From: Nocardia pneumoniae NBRC 100136
GTDB lineage: Bacteria > Actinomycetota > Actinomycetes > Mycobacteriales > Mycobacteriaceae
NCBI RefSeq assembly: GCF_000308755.1
Contig: NZ_BAGF01000150.1
Location: forward strand, 1-64,000
DNA length: 64,000 bases
Direction: 5' to 3'
In this document: piece by piece, positions 27,301-35,553 of the stretch
Numbering within the stretch: the first letter of the stretch is position 1
Layout of the letters: the number at the start of each line of letters is the position of its first letter
Notes under the pieces: generated by a model
What the model saw: only the letters and a program-made list of their open reading frames with translations
Told to the model about the DNA's origin: nothing
Databases searched by the model: none
Made by a program: the position numbers and the translations under genes

Positions 27301-28512
27301 GACGACCGCGACGACGTGGCCTTCACGTTGCAGCCGCGCGACGAGTTCGGTGAGATCCTCCCGACCTTGCTCGGGTCCGGACTTGGTCTCGTACCGGACG
27401 ATCTCGATGTCATGGCCGGTCGCCGGCTTCGGCGGTTGCGTGTCACCGAGCAGGTCCACGTCGATCACCAGACGGTCGATATGGTCGAGTATTCGGAGCG
27501 GTTCCGGACGCACCACGAGCACGCCACAGCGACCCAGGTACTCCGCCACTCCGGCGGCGAATGCCTCGCGTCCGAGCCGGGCGGCCTTGGCAACCCCCGC
27601 GCTCAGCACGTCGATAGCACCCTGCGTCTGATGCGAACGCGGGATGGTGGTCAGTGCAGCGGCTACCGTCGCCATCAAGTCTTGCTCGTCATAGCGTTCG
27701 ATCGGGCCAGGGGGCAGTGGAATAGGCCTCGGCGCGGGGCGCTCCGGTAGCGGCCGTGTCAGCGGCGCGGTCGCGTACAGTACCGGCTCCACCTGCGCGA
27801 AGGTCTGCGCGCGGGACCGCTCCTGCCGCAGCAGCAGCACCCGGTGGACGAGGTCGACAACCGGACTGAGCAGCTGTCGCTCCAGGGCACCGGCCGTGGC
27901 GGCGGCGATGCCCAGGGCCAACTCCACCTCGGTCACCCCGAATCGCCGCTCGAGCGGGGCGCGCAGCCGCTCCTGGTTCTGCACGAACGCGATGACGGGT
28001 GCGAGTTCGATCGGCGTCAAGCGGCCGGGCAGACGCCGCAGAGTGCCGACGGTGGCGACGCCGACCGCCGCGAGGTCGGCGACCGCCGCGACGGTGTACC
28101 AAGCCGCTGCGGTCCGGTCGGTGGGATGTGTGGCGACAGCTGCGGTGAAAGGACCAGCGGCGGCGGTCTCCGCCTCCTCCACCGCGGCGATGATGGCGGC
28201 CGCGTCCAACGCGTCCGGAGATTCCGCGGCGACCACGAGACGACCGCATCCGGCGTCGAGGCCCGCCCATGCCACCCCGGGCAGACGGCCGACTCGCGCG
28301 GTCAGGTCCACGGCGAATGCCTCCATCCGGTCCGGCGCCGGTCCGCGCACGGCGACGTGCAGGCGGTCGCCACCCGACCATACGGCGCGGGCGTGGCCGA
28401 CTGCGTCCGACAGCACGGTGTGCAGCACGTCCGCCGCCGCTGCCGGGGCACGCAAGGCATCCACCGCGAACTGCGGGACACGCAGCACTTTCTCGAAATA
28501 TCCGCCCAACAT
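24313..28512 (-). CDS. Giant P-type cation ATPase (CtpH/CtpI-like)
   Basis: A 1399-residue P-type ATPase. The catalytic core covers about residues 570-1390: SALTGESLPVTK, the phosphorylation site Asp840 in CVDKTGTLTRG, and TGDGVNDAAAIRLADVGIALG. The N-terminal 560 residues contain a weak HMA-like repeat and long alanine-rich helices, as in the mycobacterial CtpH/CtpI proteins (1500-1600 aa). The transported ion of that group is not firmly known. ATG 28512 follows CGGAGG at five bases. It is the last gene of the minus-strand run that starts with the WS/DGAT at 30514, and may form a unit with the small protein 130 bases upstream. Confidence 0.88.
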   Translation of the reverse strand: MLGGYFEKVLRVPQFAVDALRAPAAAADVLHTVLSDAVGHARAVWSGGDRLHVAVRGPAPDRMEAFAVDLTARVGRLPGVAWAGLDAGCGRLVVAAESPDALDAAAIIAAVEEAETAAAGPFTAAVATHPTDRTAAAWYTVAAVADLAAVGVATVGTLRRLPGRLTPIELAPVIAFVQNQERLRAPLERRFGVTEVELALGIAAATAGALERQLLSPVVDLVHRVLLLRQERSRAQTFAQVEPVLYATAPLTRPLPERPAPRPIPLPPGPIERYDEQDLMATVAAALTTIPRSHQTQGAIDVLSAGVAKAARLGREAFAAGVAEYLGRCGVLVVRPEPLRILDHIDRLVIDVDLLGDTQPPKPATGHDIEIVRYETKSGPEQGREDLTELVARLQREGHVVAVVAGGEEAALAAADCGVAVAPHPEHPVPWHADLIAVDGPVGGAAVLDACRLAQDISRHSVLLALAGSAASALILLGVPRPWRRRQALPVSLSVDVAALVALAHGRLSALRLLPPAPRAQAGDDWHRVPAAEVLTRLGSRPEGLTAPEADSRRPPPVAAPSAPRQLLAHVVNELRNPLTPVLAAGAALSVAVGSVLDAAMVAAVVFADAGIGALQQIGADRAVAALDRVAAQRVRVRRDGTEQGVLADELVVGDVIRLGPGEGVPADCRLLEAEGLEIDESALTGESLPVTKVPAPIDAEALADQTCMLFAGTAVATGRASAVVVAVGADTAAGRAAQGVTSPRTGVEIRLEALAARATPVALGAGVVTMAANFARGAPLAETLATGVSLTVAAVPESLPILATAAQLAGARRLAERGVLVRHKRAVEALGRVDVLCVDKTGTLTRGILRVTAVHDGRQAAAPDQLPSRHRRILAIAHAVAAATLPRRRRPGSTDDAIVTSATAARLTEPHAALAELTYESGRAYHAVVVPDEDGVQLNVVGAPETILSRCAHQEHPTSGHVEVDRHRRGQLDGLVEELAGDGGRVLAVATRRLAAPPEGELTEDDVIGLTLAGFLVLSDPPRGHAADALNRITRAGVRPVLISGDHPATARWLATEVGMLPASDGSAGVVTGPELDGLDDDALDAMLPGVSVCARVTPAHKVRLVAAYRRAGHCVAMTGDGVNDAAAIRLADVGIALGSGRGTEAARHAADVVLVEDHIGSIVDALIEGRALWVAVRDAVANLLGHNYGEIAVISGVSLLTGMTPLTARQLLLCNLFTDTIPALAIAMRPVPDLDPEHLLAEGPDRSIGPLLTERITVNGVATGLAGAGGYLAARLTGTVGRARTVTLLSIVGAQLGETAVLRPTDPVVVGAAAVSAAALLGIVETPGLSQLFGCRPVGPGGLLIAGTSAMAGAVGTLLFAPAAARHRDENTDPPVTTRHPGTAYLLPGDLFPLHHS

Positions 28513-28642
28513 CACGGCCTCCGTTGTGTGGTCGCCGGTTGAGGCCGACTGATCGGCCGGGAAGCGGCGGCCGGATTCAGGTGCGACGACGGGCAAGGTC
28601 GCACGGGGTGATTCCGCACAAGGACAGATCCGGCGCTGCCCT

Positions 28643-29023
28643 TCAGGGCAACTGGAGGGTGTGCTCGTCGTCGGCAATAGCCTGCCTCAGCCGTTCGCGT
28701 GACAGTGTGTGCGGGCCGCATTCGCAGGAGGCGGGTAGGCCGTCGTCGACGATCGCGGCGGCCGTCAGCAGGTCGACGTATCGTGTGCCACGGTGGTGGG
28801 CACCGTGCCCGGTGTCGACGAAGTCACGATCACCGTGAGCGTGCGGACCTACCACCGACCGGTACACCGCACCCGCGGACGTATCGAAGACGGTCGCCAC
28901 ATGATGACCGCGCCCACACCGCACCTGCAGGAGCACCTGCTCGGTAGGTTGCGCCAGCGCGTCCAAGGCCTGTTCGGCGATGCGCCGCTGTTCGGGCGCC
29001 GAAAGCTTCGAGTTATCGGTCAT
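28643..29023 (-). CDS. Hypothetical Cys/His-rich small protein
   Basis: A 126-residue protein (142 if a GTG at 29071 is used). The N-terminal 35 residues are an acidic helix. The rest holds CGRGHHVATVFDTSAG, YRSVVGPHAHGDRDF and a late CECGPHTLSRERL. The spaced Cys/His pairs look like a small zinc-ribbon fold, an inference from spacing only. I do not recognise a named family. ATG 29023 has a poor ribosome binding site, so the start is uncertain. Gene order places it between the WS/DGAT and the giant ATPase, all on the minus strand. Confidence 0.6.
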   Translation of the reverse strand: MTDNSKLSAPEQRRIAEQALDALAQPTEQVLLQVRCGRGHHVATVFDTSAGAVYRSVVGPHAHGDRDFVDTGHGAHHRGTRYVDLLTAAAIVDDGLPASCECGPHTLSRERLRQAIADDEHTLQLP

Positions 29024-29179
29024 GAGATCAGCATCGCCCTCATCGGCGCCCATCGACAGGGCCGAAATCACCCATTCCCGTGACGATCGGCCATTTCGAT
29101 TTCCTCTGCCGCGGTCGGGCGTGGGATTCCCGGCTCAGGCTGCCCGCACGCGCGGCGCCGCAGGCGACCTTCTGGTCTT

Positions 29180-30514
29180 TCAGCCGCGGGCGTGGGCAAG
29201 TAGCACCGCGAGCTCGGTTGTGATGCCCGAGGAGATGGTGTCGATGTCGGGGGTGGTGTCGTAGTCGCCGGTAATGCCGAAAGTCAGCTGGTCGAGGTAG
29301 CTGAGGATTGCGATAGTCGTGCGTACCCGCATCGCGATCGGGATGCACGGCCACAACTGGACTACATTCCTGCCGCCGAGTGTAAGCCGGTGTCCGGGCC
29401 CGGGGATGTTGGTCGCCAGGGCACTCACTCCGCGCTGGGGAAATGACGACGCGAGCCGGAATACCTCTGCCACGATTGCGAACGGCAGCCGTTGTGACAG
29501 TGCGAGCAACGATTTCTCGGCGTCGGGTTCGCCTCGGGATCGATGCCGTTGGATCTGCTCGTGCACGGCGATCAGGCGCTCGACCGGACGATCGATCTCG
29601 ATCGGCAAATGTGAGATCACCGCTGAAACACGGTTGTCCAGAACCCGTTTCGCCTCGGTCGCTCGGGTCGACACCGGAATTACGATGCGAAGCGTGGTGG
29701 GGATGGGATCTTCGTCGCGGCTGAGCAGCAACCGGCGATAGGCGGCGGCGATGGCGGCGATGGCGACATCGTTCACCGTCACGCCGAATGCCTGCGATAT
29801 CTCCCGCACCTGCGCCAGCGTCGTTCGCGCGACGGTGTAGCGGCGCTGCCGCCCGATGGGGCCGTTCAGCGAGGACTCGTCGGCCGGCGCGATCGCCGCG
29901 TACAGCACCGGCGCCAGGGTACGGGCGGTTGCGACGGCAAAGCGCGATATGGTCACGGGTGCGCGGACCGTTTCCGTCAAGCGTTTCAGAATGTTCGTGC
30001 GCGAGTGCTTTTCGACTGCGGCGCGGTGTCCGCTCCAGTCGCCCGCGGCCGGATCGCAAAAACTCTCCAGGAGAGTGATTTCCGAGATTCCGTCCACCAT
30101 GGTGTGGTGGGCTTTGACGATCAGCGCCCAGCTGTTTTCCACCAGGTGCTCGACCACGACCACCTCCCACAAGGGGTGCTCACGATCCAGCCGCTCGGTC
30201 AACTCCGTCGCGACCAGCTCTTGCAGCTCTGCCTCGCCACCCGGGTCGGGTAACGCGGTCCACCGGATGTGGTGCGCCAGATCGAAGTTCGGGTCCTCCT
30301 CCCAGGCCGGCGCTTTGAGGTCCAACAGCCTGCGACGAACCCGCTGCCGTAGCCGCCCGTGCCGCTCCAACCCGCGATCCAGCCAGGCGCGCAGTTCCTG
30401 CCGTGCCGGGGGTGGTCCGTCGACGATCGCCACCGTCCCGATCCCGAGGCTGACTCGGCGGTCGGTGTCTTCCATCTCCATGAAACCGGTGTCCAACGGA
30501 CCTAATTCCGTCAT
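29180..30514 (-). CDS. Wax ester synthase / diacylglycerol acyltransferase (WS/DGAT)
   Basis: A 444-residue WS/DGAT. The catalytic motif HHxxxDG is HHTMVDG (His136, His137, Asp141), and further family blocks are NDVAIAAIAAAYRR and NIPGPGHRLTLGG. These membrane-associated cytoplasmic enzymes join an acyl-CoA to diacylglycerol or a fatty alcohol to make storage triacylglycerol or wax. The DosR-regulated homologue is Tgs1 (Rv3130c). Here it follows an acyl-activating cluster (ACP-FAAL-acyltransferase and FadD), which fits lipid storage. A 14-base perfect palindrome lies 125 bases upstream. Confidence 0.93.
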   Translation of the reverse strand: MTELGPLDTGFMEMEDTDRRVSLGIGTVAIVDGPPPARQELRAWLDRGLERHGRLRQRVRRRLLDLKAPAWEEDPNFDLAHHIRWTALPDPGGEAELQELVATELTERLDREHPLWEVVVVEHLVENSWALIVKAHHTMVDGISEITLLESFCDPAAGDWSGHRAAVEKHSRTNILKRLTETVRAPVTISRFAVATARTLAPVLYAAIAPADESSLNGPIGRQRRYTVARTTLAQVREISQAFGVTVNDVAIAAIAAAYRRLLLSRDEDPIPTTLRIVIPVSTRATEAKRVLDNRVSAVISHLPIEIDRPVERLIAVHEQIQRHRSRGEPDAEKSLLALSQRLPFAIVAEVFRLASSFPQRGVSALATNIPGPGHRLTLGGRNVVQLWPCIPIAMRVRTTIAILSYLDQLTFGITGDYDTTPDIDTISSGITTELAVLLAHARG

Positions 30515-30638
30515 CGCGCACCCATCCGGCAGCGGCCGCGCGGCTGCTGCCTATCGCTGAAACTGCCGGTGCTTCGGAAACAACTCTCGCGCAAACCGGA
30601 CATTGTGGGTGAGATGCCAAGGTAATCGACACCAGTGA

Positions 30639-30652
30639 CATTGGACCCAATG
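30639..30652. repeat. 14-base palindrome upstream of WS/DGAT
   Basis: CATTGGACCCAATG has perfect 6-base arms around AC, in the 178-base gap between the acyl-ligase fusion and the WS/DGAT. It is not a DosR box and is too AT-balanced for a terminator, so an operator for another regulator is possible. Confidence 0.3.
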
Positions 30653-30692
30653 ACGATGCACCGGCTTCACCGACCGGGATAGGCGACTCGTA

Positions 30693-33494
30693 TCACCAGG
30701 CGTTGTCGGGTTCCCGACAGTGCTCGGCGATCGCCGCGCGTGCGGCGCGTTCCAGACCGACGGCGGCATCCCACCCGTCTCCGGCAGCGAGGATCGCTTC
30801 GCCGACGACGAAGTGGATGGCTCCGCGGCGGATGATCATGCCGTGGTCGGGCCACATCATCGCGCGGGTGCCCGAGACGGCGACCGGCACGATGGGAAGG
30901 CCAGCCTTCGCGGCGATCAGGAACGCGCCCATGTGGAACGGCCGCAAGCCCGGTACCGGCGAGATGCCGCCCTCCGGGAACACCACCAGGCGCTCGCCGT
31001 GCCGTGCCGCTTCCATCAAGTGATGGGTGTCGGCCACGCTGTGTTCGCGTTCGGTCCGCTCGACGAATCGCGAACCGGCCCGCCGCAGCAGGAAGCCGAC
31101 CAGCGGCTTGCGTTCAAATACTTCACCGGCCACGAAGGTGAAGCCGCCGGGAAGGATCGTGGACAACGCGATGCCGTCGAGGAGGCTGGCATGGTTGGCG
31201 ACCACGACGCAGGTGCTCAGCCGCGCGAGCTGCTCGGCTCCGTCCACGGTGACGGGCGTGCCGGTGAGCCGGGCGAGGCTGCGGGCCGCCGCGTGCACGA
31301 CAGCTCGCCGTGCGGCGAGACCGGGCACCAACGCCACGGCGATCAGTGTCGGCAGACCCACCACCACGAGAACCGCCCAGCACCACAAGGCGAATGCCCC
31401 GGTCGCGGTGAGCTTCCGCGCACGTCGCAGGCTGGGGATCGCGCCCCTCGCTGCGAACCGGGCCAGCTGCCACCACACAGGCCGGGGACGAGCGCGCATA
31501 TGGCCCCGCTCGTAGCGCTCCCGGGTGGCTGCGCGCCGGAGCTTGCCGCTGGAGGTTTTCGGCACCGTCCCAGGTGGCGCGAGCACCACGTCGTCCGGGG
31601 GCGTTCCGAGCAGGTCGACGCTGACCCCGACGATCTGTTCCCGCAGTCGGGTGAGCACGGCAGCCGCAGTCTGGCGGGTCTCGGCGAACACGACCAGCCG
31701 CTCGGTGCCGCCAGCGGGCTCTGACGTTGCGAAGACGGCCACACATCCCTTCCGGATTTCAGGGATATCGCCCACTGCCCGTTCGAGCTCTTCGGGGTGC
31801 AGATTACGGCCTGCCCGGATAATGAGGTCCTTTACCCGGCCGGTCACGTAGAGCTCTCCGTCGACGAAATAGCCGAGATCACCAGTGTCGAGCCAGCCGT
31901 GCCGCAACAGCGCTTCGGTGCCCCGTGGATTGCGGAAGTATCCCGCGGTGGCCGACGGGCCGCAGAACTCGATCCGGCCCTCACGCCGGTCGCCGAGCAC
32001 GTTTCCCGCGGAGTCGAGCAAGCGGATCTGGTGACCGGGGATCGTACGGCCACAGCCGACGAAGCGAAGCGGATCCGGGTTCTCCTCAGCGGCCGGGGTC
32101 GCCGTGCCTGTGCGCAGGAAACGGTTGCGGTCGACTCGGTCCACGATCGGCCCCCGGCCGACAGGAGGGAGTGTGAGGCCGACGCACGCCTCGGCCAGCC
32201 CATAGACCGGGGCCTGGGCCTCGCGGCGCAGCCCATAGGCGGCGAATCGATCGGCGAATCTGGTCACGGTGTCCGCGCTCACCGGTTCTGCGCCGTTGAA
32301 GAGAATTCGTAGCGACCCGAGGTCGAGCCCATCGATCTCCGCATCGGCGATCTTCCGCAGACACAGTTCGTAGGCGAAGTTCGGGGCCGCGGACAGCGTG
32401 CCGTGGTGAGCATGGATGGCCCACAACCATTCCGCCGGTCGCGCAAGGAAGTCCAGTGGCGACATCACGGCCAGCGGCACCCCGAAGTACAGGCAGGACA
32501 ACCATGCGCCGATCAGACCCATGTCGTGGTAAAGAGGAAGCCAGCTCACGAACACGTCGGAGGTGGTGGCGACCTCCGCTGCCTCCCCCATCGCCCGGAT
32601 ATTGGAAAGCAGGTTCGCGTGGGTCAGAGTCACGCCTTTGGGGTCGCCGGTGCTGCCGGAGGTGTACTGCACCAGAGCGATGTCGCCCGCACCACGGACC
32701 GAGCCTTCCGCTTCGCCGTACCCGGCCAATTCTTCCGGGGTCAGGACGTGGCGTACCGACTCCACCTGGCCGCGTACCAGCCGCCCGAGGCTCGCGGCCT
32801 GCGGATCGGTGACCAGCAGGCGGGCCTGCGCGTTGCCGAGGATGCGCACCTGACGTCGCAGATGCTCGGCGAGCTGCGACGGACGTGATGGCGGATAGAC
32901 CGGCACCGGGACGCCACCGCCCAGCAGCACACCGAGAAAGGTGGTGAAATAGGCCCGGCCCGTGGGCAGCATGATGGCTACCCTGTCACCAGGCCGCAGT
33001 TCGCGGGCGAGTAGGGCGGCGGACACCGTCGCGGCGGCGGACCGCACCTCGCCGTAGCTGAGCTCCTCCTGTCCCCCGCCCCTTGTTCCTCCGGAAAGTA
33101 TCCGCAGGTGCGTGCGATGCGCGTGGGTGCGGGCATGCCAGGACAAGACCTCGGGGATGGTGGCGGTTGCGTCCGGGGCCCGGTCGATCCGCGGTGGTAC
33201 GGCATGCCGCGTGGGCGTCGACTGCGGATGGGTCCGCGCAGGCGCGCCCCGCACGGCGGTCAGCAGATCACGCGGCGTTGTCACGGTGCCGAGAACGTCG
33301 TGTTCCAGCCTCACTCCGAACGCGTTCTCGGTACGGTCGAGCAACTCGGTGATGCCGAGGCTGTCCAGCCCGAGATCGCGCTCCAACTCGCTGTCGAGTC
33401 CCGCACGGGCGGCGCGGTCCAGGGTGTGCCGCTCGGCCACGAGATCCCGGACAACTGCGAGCAGTTGGTCCTCGTCCTGCTCTGAGGTCGTCAT
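30693..33494 (-). CDS. ACP - fatty acyl-AMP ligase - PlsC-type acyltransferase fusion
   Basis: A 933-residue three-part protein. Residues 1-85 are an acyl carrier domain with phosphopantetheine site Ser45 in LGLDSLGITEL. Residues about 105-660 are a fatty acyl-AMP ligase/AMP-synthetase domain with QYTSGSTGDPKGV and KTSSGKLRR. Residues about 690-930 hold a hydrophobic helix and a PlsC/lysophosphatidate acyltransferase domain with NHASLLDG (His768, Asp773) and FPEGGISP. The layout suggests that an acid is activated as AMP ester, loaded on its own ACP and transferred to a glycerol-type acceptor at the membrane. That sequence of steps is inference. It sits between FadD and WS/DGAT on the same strand. 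Confidence 0.88.
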   Translation of the reverse strand: MTTSEQDEDQLLAVVRDLVAERHTLDRAARAGLDSELERDLGLDSLGITELLDRTENAFGVRLEHDVLGTVTTPRDLLTAVRGAPARTHPQSTPTRHAVPPRIDRAPDATATIPEVLSWHARTHAHRTHLRILSGGTRGGGQEELSYGEVRSAAATVSAALLARELRPGDRVAIMLPTGRAYFTTFLGVLLGGGVPVPVYPPSRPSQLAEHLRRQVRILGNAQARLLVTDPQAASLGRLVRGQVESVRHVLTPEELAGYGEAEGSVRGAGDIALVQYTSGSTGDPKGVTLTHANLLSNIRAMGEAAEVATTSDVFVSWLPLYHDMGLIGAWLSCLYFGVPLAVMSPLDFLARPAEWLWAIHAHHGTLSAAPNFAYELCLRKIADAEIDGLDLGSLRILFNGAEPVSADTVTRFADRFAAYGLRREAQAPVYGLAEACVGLTLPPVGRGPIVDRVDRNRFLRTGTATPAAEENPDPLRFVGCGRTIPGHQIRLLDSAGNVLGDRREGRIEFCGPSATAGYFRNPRGTEALLRHGWLDTGDLGYFVDGELYVTGRVKDLIIRAGRNLHPEELERAVGDIPEIRKGCVAVFATSEPAGGTERLVVFAETRQTAAAVLTRLREQIVGVSVDLLGTPPDDVVLAPPGTVPKTSSGKLRRAATRERYERGHMRARPRPVWWQLARFAARGAIPSLRRARKLTATGAFALWCWAVLVVVGLPTLIAVALVPGLAARRAVVHAAARSLARLTGTPVTVDGAEQLARLSTCVVVANHASLLDGIALSTILPGGFTFVAGEVFERKPLVGFLLRRAGSRFVERTEREHSVADTHHLMEAARHGERLVVFPEGGISPVPGLRPFHMGAFLIAAKAGLPIVPVAVSGTRAMMWPDHGMIIRRGAIHFVVGEAILAAGDGWDAAVGLERAARAAIAEHCREPDNAW

Positions 33495-33599
33495 AGGTCA
33501 TCCATGGATTGGACCGCCGTTCCACGGACATCCGGTCACACTGGTGGTGTTGGCGTGCCCCCAACCGGACGTATGCGAAGCGACAGCCATCGATCGACT

Positions 33600-35438
33600 T
33601 CAGTGATAGAGGGCGTCGATGCTGTTGGCGAGGTTGTCGACCACTATCTTGCGGCGCAGTTTCATACTCGGTGTGAGATCGCCCGCCTCGACGGACAGTT
33701 CGTGGTCGATGATGTCGAATTTCTTGATCTGTTCCCAGCGATTGAGTTGGGCGTTCAGGTTGTCGACGTAGCCGGCGATCACGTCGTGGGTCTTCGCGTC
33801 CCGCGCGATTTCGGCGAGCGGTTTGTCCGCCAGGCCGTGCTTGCCTGCCCATTCGGTGATGCTCTGTGCGTCGAGGCCGACCAATGCGACGCAATAGGGT
33901 CGTGTCTCTCCGTAGACGATGAATTCCGCCGCGTACGGACATATTCCCTTGAATGTGGCGGCAATCGCCGAAGGCGCGACGTACTTGCCCTGCGAGGTTT
34001 TGAACAAGTCCTTCTTGCGGTCGGTGATGTGCAGGAATCCGTCTGCGTCGATCTCACCGATGTCGCCGGTGCGGAACCAGCCATCCGCGTCGAAAGCCTC
34101 GGCAGTGGCGTCGGGGCGGTCGTGATAGCCGCTCATCACACCCGGGCTTCGGAGCAGGATCTCGCCGTCCTCGGCGATCTTGACCTCGGTGCCGGGGAAC
34201 GGCTTGCCCACGGTTCCGAACCGGTATTCCTCGGGGCGGTTGATGAACGAGGCGGCTGCGGTCTCGGTCAGGCCGTAACCTTCGAGCACGATGATGCCGA
34301 TCGCGTCGAACCACTGCGCGACATCGCGATCCAAGGGGGCCGCTGCCGAAACGAAGTACCGCAGCCGACCACCGAAGCGTTCACGGATCTTGGAAAGCAC
34401 CAGCCTGTCGGCGACTTTGTGCTGCAAGGAAACGAGCGGCGACGGATCCTTGCCGGCCTGCCGGGCACGCGAGACCTTCAGGCCGACCCCGACTGCCCAG
34501 TCGAAGAGCTTCTTCTTGATCCCGCCTTCTTCGGCCACTATGCCCTCGATACGGGCATGCGCCTTCTCGAAGATGCGGGGGGCGGCCGCCACGATGGTGG
34601 GGTGCAGGATCGTGAGGTTGTCCACTATCTTCTCCACCCGGCCGTCGATCGCCGTGGGATAGCCGATCAGCGGTGACAGCGCGAGCATCACCTTGCCGAA
34701 CGCGTGGGACAGTGGCAGCCATAAGAAGTTCAGGTCGTCGGGGCCGAGAACATGCAAGGCGTCGATTGCCGCGGCGCTGTACGTCCATGCCGAATGCGGC
34801 AGCCTGACCCCCTTCGGGGTGCCGGTCGTCCCGGAGGTGTACATGATGCTGCCCAGGTGCTCGGGGCGGATTCCGCGGATGCGATCGGCCACCGCGTCGG
34901 GGGATCCCGCGAGCAGTCCGCGTCCGCGCTCTTCGAGGTTGTCGAGAGTGATCACCCAGTCTCCGTCGCCCTCGCCGTCGAAGATCACCACCTGTCGCAC
35001 GCCGGGCAACTCGGAGCGGTGCTCGATCAGTTTGTCGACCTGGGCCTGATCCTCGGCGACGACGACACGGCTGCCCGAGTTGGCCACGATGAACGCGACG
35101 CCGGGGGCATTGGTGGTGGGGTACACGGTGGTGGTGGCCGCACCAGCGCACATCACGGCGAAGTCGGCGAGCACCCATTCGTACCGCGTGGACGACACGA
35201 GCGCGACCCGGTCCTCGGCCTGGATTCCCAGTGCGATCAGTCCGGCGGCGAGGATGTCGACGCGGTCACCGAACTGCTTCCAGGACACACTGGTCCAGCG
35301 CTCACCGTCAGGGAATCGGAATGCCTCCGCGTCCGGAGTCGCGGTGATGCGGTCGACCAGAATCTGGGCGACCGAAGCTGCCCGGTGCTCGATCTTGATG
35401 AGATCGGGAAGTTCCTCAGAATTCCGGAGGAACGTCAT
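33600..35438 (-). CDS. Long-chain acyl-CoA synthetase (FadD15-like)
   Basis: A 612-residue AMP-forming acyl-CoA ligase. The AMP-binding P-loop is YTSGTTGTPKGVRLPH, the adenine motif GYGLTETAA, and the later core WFRTGDIGEIDADGFLHITDRKKDLFKTSQGK. It belongs to the FadD15/long-chain group (about 600 aa), which activates fatty acids for complex lipid synthesis or degradation. The start at 35438 is preceded by few purines. It lies 105 bases upstream of the ACP-FAAL-PlsC gene on the same strand. The role here may be to supply acyl-CoA to the WS/DGAT. Confidence 0.93.
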   Translation of the reverse strand: MTFLRNSEELPDLIKIEHRAASVAQILVDRITATPDAEAFRFPDGERWTSVSWKQFGDRVDILAAGLIALGIQAEDRVALVSSTRYEWVLADFAVMCAGAATTTVYPTTNAPGVAFIVANSGSRVVVAEDQAQVDKLIEHRSELPGVRQVVIFDGEGDGDWVITLDNLEERGRGLLAGSPDAVADRIRGIRPEHLGSIMYTSGTTGTPKGVRLPHSAWTYSAAAIDALHVLGPDDLNFLWLPLSHAFGKVMLALSPLIGYPTAIDGRVEKIVDNLTILHPTIVAAAPRIFEKAHARIEGIVAEEGGIKKKLFDWAVGVGLKVSRARQAGKDPSPLVSLQHKVADRLVLSKIRERFGGRLRYFVSAAAPLDRDVAQWFDAIGIIVLEGYGLTETAAASFINRPEEYRFGTVGKPFPGTEVKIAEDGEILLRSPGVMSGYHDRPDATAEAFDADGWFRTGDIGEIDADGFLHITDRKKDLFKTSQGKYVAPSAIAATFKGICPYAAEFIVYGETRPYCVALVGLDAQSITEWAGKHGLADKPLAEIARDAKTHDVIAGYVDNLNAQLNRWEQIKKFDIIDHELSVEAGDLTPSMKLRRKIVVDNLANSIDALYH

Positions 35439-35553
35439 TACTCGATTCTAAGGGAATTCCAGGCTGATCGATGCGGCGCTCGGGTGAGAAAGGAAGACGA
35501 GATGTACGAGGGCAGCCCCGGCTCGGTCCCTGGAACCATTCCGACACGGAGAG

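Noticed and set aside
29024..29179. DosR-like GGGCCGAAATCACCC before the small Cys/His protein
   Set aside because: The half-sites are one base too far apart, so the alignment fails.
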